DNA of 16,562 nucleotides from Bacillota bacterium. Lineage in GTDB: Bacteria; Bacillota; Clostridia; Oscillospirales; Ruminococcaceae. The stretch covers positions 1 to 16,562 of the forward strand of contig JAEWBS010000128.1 of the NCBI GenBank assembly GCA_023391005.1. Reading direction: 5' to 3'. Both the position numbers and the translations under genes were made by a program. Positions 12,487-16,562 of this stretch are shown piece after piece. How positions within the stretch are numbered: position 1 is the first letter of the stretch; each line of letters opens with the position of its first letter. Under the pieces are notes generated by a model, which saw only the letters and a list, made by a program, of their open reading frames with translations, ran no database searches and was not told the DNA's origin.

Positions 12487-14319
12487 GTGAAAAGAATGTT
12501 CAAAAAAACGCTCGGCAGCCTGCTTGCCGCCGCAATGCTTTTCAGCATTACTGCCTGCAACACAGCGACACCCCAGACTGCATCCAGCGCGTCTACCGGT
12601 CCTGCCGTCAGTGAAGCTGCTGGCGCATTCAAGGCCGGTACTTATACGGCCGCAGCAAAGGGTATGGGGGGCGACGTCGCCGTCGAGGTCACCGTCACCG
12701 CTGATGAAATCACCGACATTAAGGTCACCGCGCACAAAGAGACCCCCGGTATCAGCGACATGCCTATTGAGCAGATTCCTGCAAAAATTGTAGCGACACA
12801 GAGCCTCGCCGTTGACACCATCGCGGGCGCCACCATCACGAGTGACGCCATTCTCGTGGCCGTTGCCGACTGCCTGACTCAGGCTGGCGCGGATGTCGAG
12901 GCCCTCAAGAACAAGAAGGTTGAGGTTGTAAAGGCTGAGGATATCACCCGCGAGGCCGACGTTATTGTCATCGGCGCGGGCGGTGCGGGTCTTGCCGCCG
13001 CCGTTACCGCAAATCAGGCGGGCGCTTCGGTCATCGTGATCGAAAAAACGCCCAAGGCCGGCGGCAACACCATTTTGGCGGGCGGTGCGCTCAACGCCGT
13101 TGACGAAGGCAGCGAAACCGCTCTTTCCACCAAGGATTCGGTCGAGCTGCACTATCAGCAGACCTACGAGGGTGGCGACAAGCAGGGCGATCCTGAGCTG
13201 GTTCGCACGCTGGTCACCAACGCGTGGGACGGTGTCGAATGGCTGCAGGGCCTTGGCATGGAATTTAAACCCGGCACCTTCACCGTGCTCGGCGGCATGT
13301 GGCCCCGCGCGCATAAGCCGGTCGAACCCGTTGGCACCGGCTTCTTTAAAACCTACGACGCTTATATCAGCAGCCACGACAATATTGAGATTCTGTTTAA
13401 CACCAAGGCCACCGACTTCATCACTGAAGACGGTAAGGTAACCGGCGTTATCGCTACAGGCGAGACCGGCAATAAGGTGACCCTCACCGCCAAGAAGGGC
13501 GTTGTGCTGGCCACCGGCGGCTTTGCCGCCAACGTCGAGATGCGCCAGAAGTTTAACAAGGCTTGGGCGACGCTTGACGAGACCATCAAGAGCACCAACC
13601 CGCCCAGCTCGACCGGCGACGGCATTGCCATGGCGGAAGCCGTCAAGGCCCAGCTCGTCCAGATGGAAAACATCCAGCTGCTGCCCATGGGCGATCCCGA
13701 AACCGGCAGCCTGAGCGGCAATATCGAAATGGGCGTTGAAAACCGCATCTTTGTCAACGACGAGGGCAACCGCTTTGTCGACGAGGGCGCGCGCCGCGAC
13801 GTCATGACCGCCGCGCTGTTCGAGCAGCCCAATGCGCATATGTGGGTTATCCTCGACAGCCACGACTACCCCACCGGCGATGAGAAGAACAACTTCAACG
13901 AGTCGATCAACGAGCTGATCGCCGCAGGCCGCGCCTTCAAGGGCGAGACGCTCGAAGAGCTTGCCGGCAAGATCGGTGTTGACCCCGCCAATCTCGTGGC
14001 GGCCGTCACCGAGTTTAACACCCATGTCGACGCTAAGACGGCCGACAGCTTTGGCAGAACGCTCTATGCCGAGAAGATCGACAAAGGCCCCTTCTATGCG
14101 GGCGCGCGCGTTCCGACCGTCCACCACACGATGGGCGGCGTCAAGATCAACGCCGAGGCGCAGGTCATTGACGTCGACGGCAACATCATCCCCGGCCTTT
14201 ATGCGGCGGGCGAGGTGACCGGCGGCATCCACGGCAGCAACCGTTTGGGTGGCAACGCACTGACCGATACCGTTGTATTCGGCAGAATTGCGGGCGCCAA
14301 CGCCGCTGCAGGTAAATAA
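12487..14319 (+). CDS. Extracellular flavinylated fumarate reductase-family flavoprotein (lipoprotein)
   Basis: The 610-residue protein starts with a lipoprotein signal (KRMFKKTLGSLLAAAMLFSITAC; lipid on C24), then a low-complexity Ser/Thr/Ala linker, an FMN_bind domain (about 47-130) with DTIAGAT whose Thr116 should carry covalent FMN, and an FAD-binding reductase domain (155-610) opening VIVIGAGGAGLAAA. Conserved catalytic parts are RRD (436-438; the Fcc3 Arg402 region), HHTMGG (546-551) and GGIHGSNRLGGNAL (579-592). The Q-x-H-P-T motif of fumarate reductases reads QLLPMGD here, so fumarate is doubtful; urocanate or another alkene acid is possible. It has no CxxCH haem site, so electrons probably come from membrane quinol or flavoproteins. 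Start GTG 12487 has GGAGGG eight bases upstream. TTA, CTA and TCA codons are absent, which suggests high expression. It is divergent from the chemoreceptor-lipoprotein operon. Confidence 0.87.
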   Translation: MKRMFKKTLGSLLAAAMLFSITACNTATPQTASSASTGPAVSEAAGAFKAGTYTAAAKGMGGDVAVEVTVTADEITDIKVTAHKETPGISDMPIEQIPAKIVATQSLAVDTIAGATITSDAILVAVADCLTQAGADVEALKNKKVEVVKAEDITREADVIVIGAGGAGLAAAVTANQAGASVIVIEKTPKAGGNTILAGGALNAVDEGSETALSTKDSVELHYQQTYEGGDKQGDPELVRTLVTNAWDGVEWLQGLGMEFKPGTFTVLGGMWPRAHKPVEPVGTGFFKTYDAYISSHDNIEILFNTKATDFITEDGKVTGVIATGETGNKVTLTAKKGVVLATGGFAANVEMRQKFNKAWATLDETIKSTNPPSSTGDGIAMAEAVKAQLVQMENIQLLPMGDPETGSLSGNIEMGVENRIFVNDEGNRFVDEGARRDVMTAALFEQPNAHMWVILDSHDYPTGDEKNNFNESINELIAAGRAFKGETLEELAGKIGVDPANLVAAVTEFNTHVDAKTADSFGRTLYAEKIDKGPFYAGARVPTVHHTMGGVKINAEAQVIDVDGNIIPGLYAAGEVTGGIHGSNRLGGNALTDTVVFGRIAGANAAAGK

Positions 14320-14340
14320 GCAACCCCTATAAAGCAGATA

Positions 14341-14374
14341 AAGCGCGCTGTGCAAAGTGGCACAGCGCGCTTTT
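14341..14374 (+). terminator. Terminator of the extracellular reductase gene
   Basis: GCGCGCTGTGC (14343-14353) pairs perfectly with GCACAGCGCGC (14360-14370) over a six-base loop; flanking AA/TT extend the stem, and TTTTATT follows. It lies 21 bases after the reductase stop, so the gene is transcribed alone. Confidence 0.9.
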
Positions 14375-14559
14375 ATTCTCCTGCACAATTATAAACGCCT
14401 CAACATTCGGCGATCCCTTAAAACGCCGTAGACCAACGGGGCAATCGTGCGGCATCATACATACTCTGCCTAAACACCATACAAAAGTTTTAGCCACGGC
14501 ATTTATGAGATGCATTTTCTCTTAAAAAGCGAAAATCAACACAGCATAGCCGGATTGGT

Positions 14560-14588
14560 TTTTGATAAAAAACTTTGTTTTATCAAAA
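14560..14588. repeat. AT-rich inverted repeat next to the HAD phosphatase stop
   Basis: TTTTGATAAAA (14560-14570) and TTTTATCAAAA (14578-14588) form an 11-base-pair stem with a seven-base loop, beginning five bases after the phosphatase stop on the minus strand. The stem is nearly all A/T and no further T tract follows on the minus strand, so terminator function is uncertain. The 14375-14559 stretch beside it shows no gene or RNA that I recognise. Confidence 0.4.
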
Positions 14589-14593
14589 CAGTA

Positions 14594-15427
14594 TCAAGCC
14601 TTTAAGACAAACTCCTCAATGGTGCGGGCCACCGCGTCCTCCCAGTACGGACCGATGAGAAGGTCGGCGGCCTCCTTGGCCTGAGGCACGGCGTTAGCCA
14701 TCGCCACACCCACGCCCGCTAATTCCAGCATGGCGCAATCATTGCGCTCATCGCCAAACGCCATAACCTGCATAGGGTCGATATTCAAATGGCCGCACAA
14801 AAACCGCAGCGCCTCTCCCTTGGTGGCGCGGCGATGGGTAATCTCAATATTGCCGGGCAACGAGCAGGCCACCGAAATTTCTGGGAATTCCTCCGAGAGC
14901 GCCAGCATCGTATGGTCGCGCAGTGCAATATCCTTAAAAAAGCTTTGTATCTTCTGCACCGGCTTGCCCAGCTTGAGGATATGCTGCGGCAAATCCTCCA
15001 CTGGCTGACGCGTCTCAAGAACGATCTGCCGCGCGTTGAGGTCGAGCACCCACTCTTCGACACGACTGTAATGACGCGCGTCCATATAGCCACAGTTGTC
15101 ATCCACAAAGCAGTCGATCGTCGCGGGCAGCGCGCTCAACCGCGCGAATATGCGGCCGGCCACCTCGACCGGCAGCTCAGCGCGGTACAGCGCGCTTTGC
15201 GCGACACAGTCGTACACCTGCGCGCCGTTCATCAAAACGACGTACCGTATAAACGATAGGCGGCGCAGCGAGACGGGTATCGCCCCATAAAACCGCCCGG
15301 TGGCGGGCACAATCACGACGCCGCGCCGGGCGGCTTTCGTCAGAATGTGTTCGGTATAGCTGCTGATCTGTCGGTCCCGTCCCAGCAGGGTGCCGTCCAG
15401 ATCGCTTAAAATCATCTTAATATCCAC
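14594..15427 (-). CDS. Cof-type HAD-superfamily phosphatase
   Basis: A 277-residue cytoplasmic hydrolase with the Cof/YidA (HAD-IIB) layout. Motif I is ILSDLDGTLLG with nucleophile D9 and acid/base D11; motif II is IVPATGR; the cap lies at about 85-185; motif III includes ATKGEALRFLC with its lysine; motif IV is MAFGDERNDCAMLELAGVGVAMANA. The family dephosphorylates sugar phosphates, FMN, pyridoxal phosphate or similar small molecules, and sequence alone does not give the substrate. Start GTG 15427 has AAAGGA six bases upstream, and the protein then begins MDIKMILSDLDGTLL; the frame runs to 15481 but that overlaps the preceding gene. It follows the DUF4317 gene by 37 bases on the same strand, so the two probably share a transcript. 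Confidence 0.88.
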   Translation of the reverse strand: MDIKMILSDLDGTLLGRDRQISSYTEHILTKAARRGVVIVPATGRFYGAIPVSLRRLSFIRYVVLMNGAQVYDCVAQSALYRAELPVEVAGRIFARLSALPATIDCFVDDNCGYMDARHYSRVEEWVLDLNARQIVLETRQPVEDLPQHILKLGKPVQKIQSFFKDIALRDHTMLALSEEFPEISVACSLPGNIEITHRRATKGEALRFLCGHLNIDPMQVMAFGDERNDCAMLELAGVGVAMANAVPQAKEAADLLIGPYWEDAVARTIEEFVLKA

Positions 15428-15464
15428 GCCGTATCCTTTCAAAACTGTCTGTTCAGACGATCTT

Positions 15465-16562
15465 CTAGTCGAGGTTCTCAAGAATGTTGATTGGAACTCC
15501 GTTGACCTCCACGCCCTGATCAGCGCGGATCAATATGTATTTTCTGCCGTTGAGAACCCGTGTTTCGACCAGATCGCCACAGCCTGGGCTTACCCGGATG
15601 GTCACATCGGGCGTGCGAACCTCAAGCTGTCTCGTGTCCACAATGTTACGCGGGCTAATCGCCTTATCGGCGCCAAAAGCGGCGTCATACCGCTCCTCAA
15701 AGGCCGCCGTATGCGCCTGCGACACACCGCAGGACTCTAACACATCCTTGACCGTCTGCTTTGAGACAACGAGCGGCTCTCGCACCTTGTTGGCCTTGTG
15801 TTCGGCGATCAGCCCCGAGAGCTGTTCATGCACGGCTTGCACGACTTGCAGGCTGCAACCGTCGGCGACGCTGTCGCTCAAAACGGCCTCAAAGGTCTCT
15901 TTTTGCGCGGCGGCGGGCATGGGAATATCGGTTTTAAACACAGCGTCGATAAATTCCTCGTGGTTTTCGGCAATGTTGCGCGTATAGTAAACGGCGTTAT
16001 AAATGTTGGTACTTCGATCGTCAAAGGCCGGGAACATAAATCCTAATTCGGGTGGGGACACGACCCAGTCGACCGAGATGTTTCGGAACATATTCTCGGG
16101 CGCGTAGTAGCCGAGCGCGGGCTTAGTCATTTTGACCGGGCAGACACTGCATAAGAAATAGGAAAATACATCGGTCGACTCACTCCGCCGATCTCCGTCC
16201 TTGGCATAATTAGGCACATCGTATTTGTCATATGCCAGCAAGATCAAATAATTCTGGTCAAGATCAAGCACCTGTAGCACGCGCGCATAAAAGGCCTGTA
16301 TCGCTTCTTCATCGTCGAGCGCTGAATTTTTAAGCGCCATCAACAGCTTGTGTTCTTCACCATCCACCACCTGCTGGGTCGCAAATTCAATGTCGATGAG
16401 GTTTTTGCCCAGTGTGCCCGACAAGGTTTTCTTTAAAATACCCAGCAGCGCCTCCGACTCCTCCTGCGACATGATGCGCAGCGACTGGTCAAACGCCGAT
16501 ACAATCTCACGCTTCTCATTGACATAGCAGCCGCGCACCCGGGTGATATTGCTCTTATCCGG
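15465..16562 (-). CDS. DUF4317 family protein (5' end outside the window)
   Basis: The frame stays open to the right edge and reads PDKSNITRVRGCYVNEKREIVSAF, an N-terminal pattern I recognise from DUF4317 proteins of Clostridia. The GTG inside it at 16538 is therefore not the true start, and about 10-25 residues are missing. The visible part is 365 residues. Recognisable family segments are LSGTLGKNLIDIEFATQQV, YLILLAYDKYDVP, FLCSVCPVKMTKPALGYY and ELGFMFPAFDDRSTNIYNAVYYTRN. It has no signal peptide or membrane segment in the visible part and no known catalytic motif. The function of the family is unknown. It is followed after 37 bases by a HAD phosphatase, a pairing that may hint at shared regulation but does not reveal a role. 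Confidence 0.85.
   Translation of the reverse strand, partial: PDKSNITRVRGCYVNEKREIVSAFDQSLRIMSQEESEALLGILKKTLSGTLGKNLIDIEFATQQVVDGEEHKLLMALKNSALDDEEAIQAFYARVLQVLDLDQNYLILLAYDKYDVPNYAKDGDRRSESTDVFSYFLCSVCPVKMTKPALGYYAPENMFRNISVDWVVSPPELGFMFPAFDDRSTNIYNAVYYTRNIAENHEEFIDAVFKTDIPMPAAAQKETFEAVLSDSVADGCSLQVVQAVHEQLSGLIAEHKANKVREPLVVSKQTVKDVLESCGVSQAHTAAFEERYDAAFGADKAISPRNIVDTRQLEVRTPDVTIRVSPGCGDLVETRVLNGRKYILIRADQGVEVNGVPINILENLD

Noticed and set aside
12460..14388. 642-codon open frame on the minus strand opposite the reductase
   Set aside because: It is in codon register with the reductase gene and exists because that gene lacks TTA, CTA and TCA codons. It has no family motifs, and its ends overlap the reductase ribosome binding site and terminator.
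14327..14515. 62-codon minus-strand frame downstream of the reductase
   Set aside because: Its end is the reductase terminator read backwards, its binding site is weak and no family resemblance is seen.

Overview
The window looks like chromosomal DNA from an anaerobic, probably motile member of the Clostridia (Firmicutes/Bacillota). The evidence is strong AGGAGG-type ribosome binding sites, a DUF4317 protein, an RpiR-SIS regulator, an NhaC antiporter, an Old Yellow Enzyme/FadH-type flavoenzyme, two chemoreceptors, a GAF/HD-GYP protein and flavin-carrying lipoproteins. Genes are moderately GC-rich and the spacers AT-rich. I see no rRNA, tRNA, CRISPR array, insertion sequence or phage gene.

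Left block (1-6123, all minus strand, read right to left): NhaC-type antiporter, RpiR regulator, FMN/4Fe-4S/FAD oxidoreductase of the 2,4-dienoyl-CoA reductase type, then acetohydroxyacid synthase large subunit and the first codons of its small subunit, which is cut by the window edge. The first three genes are closely spaced (44 and 60 bases). The ilvB-ilvN pair lies after a 325-base gap that holds its own promoter candidate and a strong hairpin. Two active-site positions look altered: Leu for the specificity Trp in the synthase, and His for the proton-donor Tyr in the flavoenzyme.

Middle block (6124-11827): a soluble chemoreceptor with a C-terminal zinc-binding CZB domain (plus strand) converges on a GAF-HD-GYP putative cyclic-di-GMP phosphodiesterase (minus strand) across a shared terminator. 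Upstream of the HD-GYP gene lie a membrane Cache-HAMP chemoreceptor and, 10 bases after it, a small FMN-binding lipoprotein resembling the electron carrier PplA.

Right block (11828-16562): a 659-base divergent control region separates the Cache chemoreceptor operon from a lipid-anchored, flavinylated fumarate-reductase-family flavoprotein on the plus strand. The region contains promoter candidates in both directions, a long structured leader for the chemoreceptor, and a Rex-like operator just upstream of the reductase promoter. A terminator follows the reductase. Then come a Cof-type HAD phosphatase and a DUF4317 protein (minus strand, probably one operon, cut by the right edge).

My main inference is that the Cache chemoreceptor, the PplA-like lipoprotein and the extracellular reductase form one module. 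The cell would sense an external electron acceptor, move toward it, and reduce it through flavins at the cell surface. The reductase lacks the histidine of classical fumarate reductases, so its substrate is probably not fumarate.
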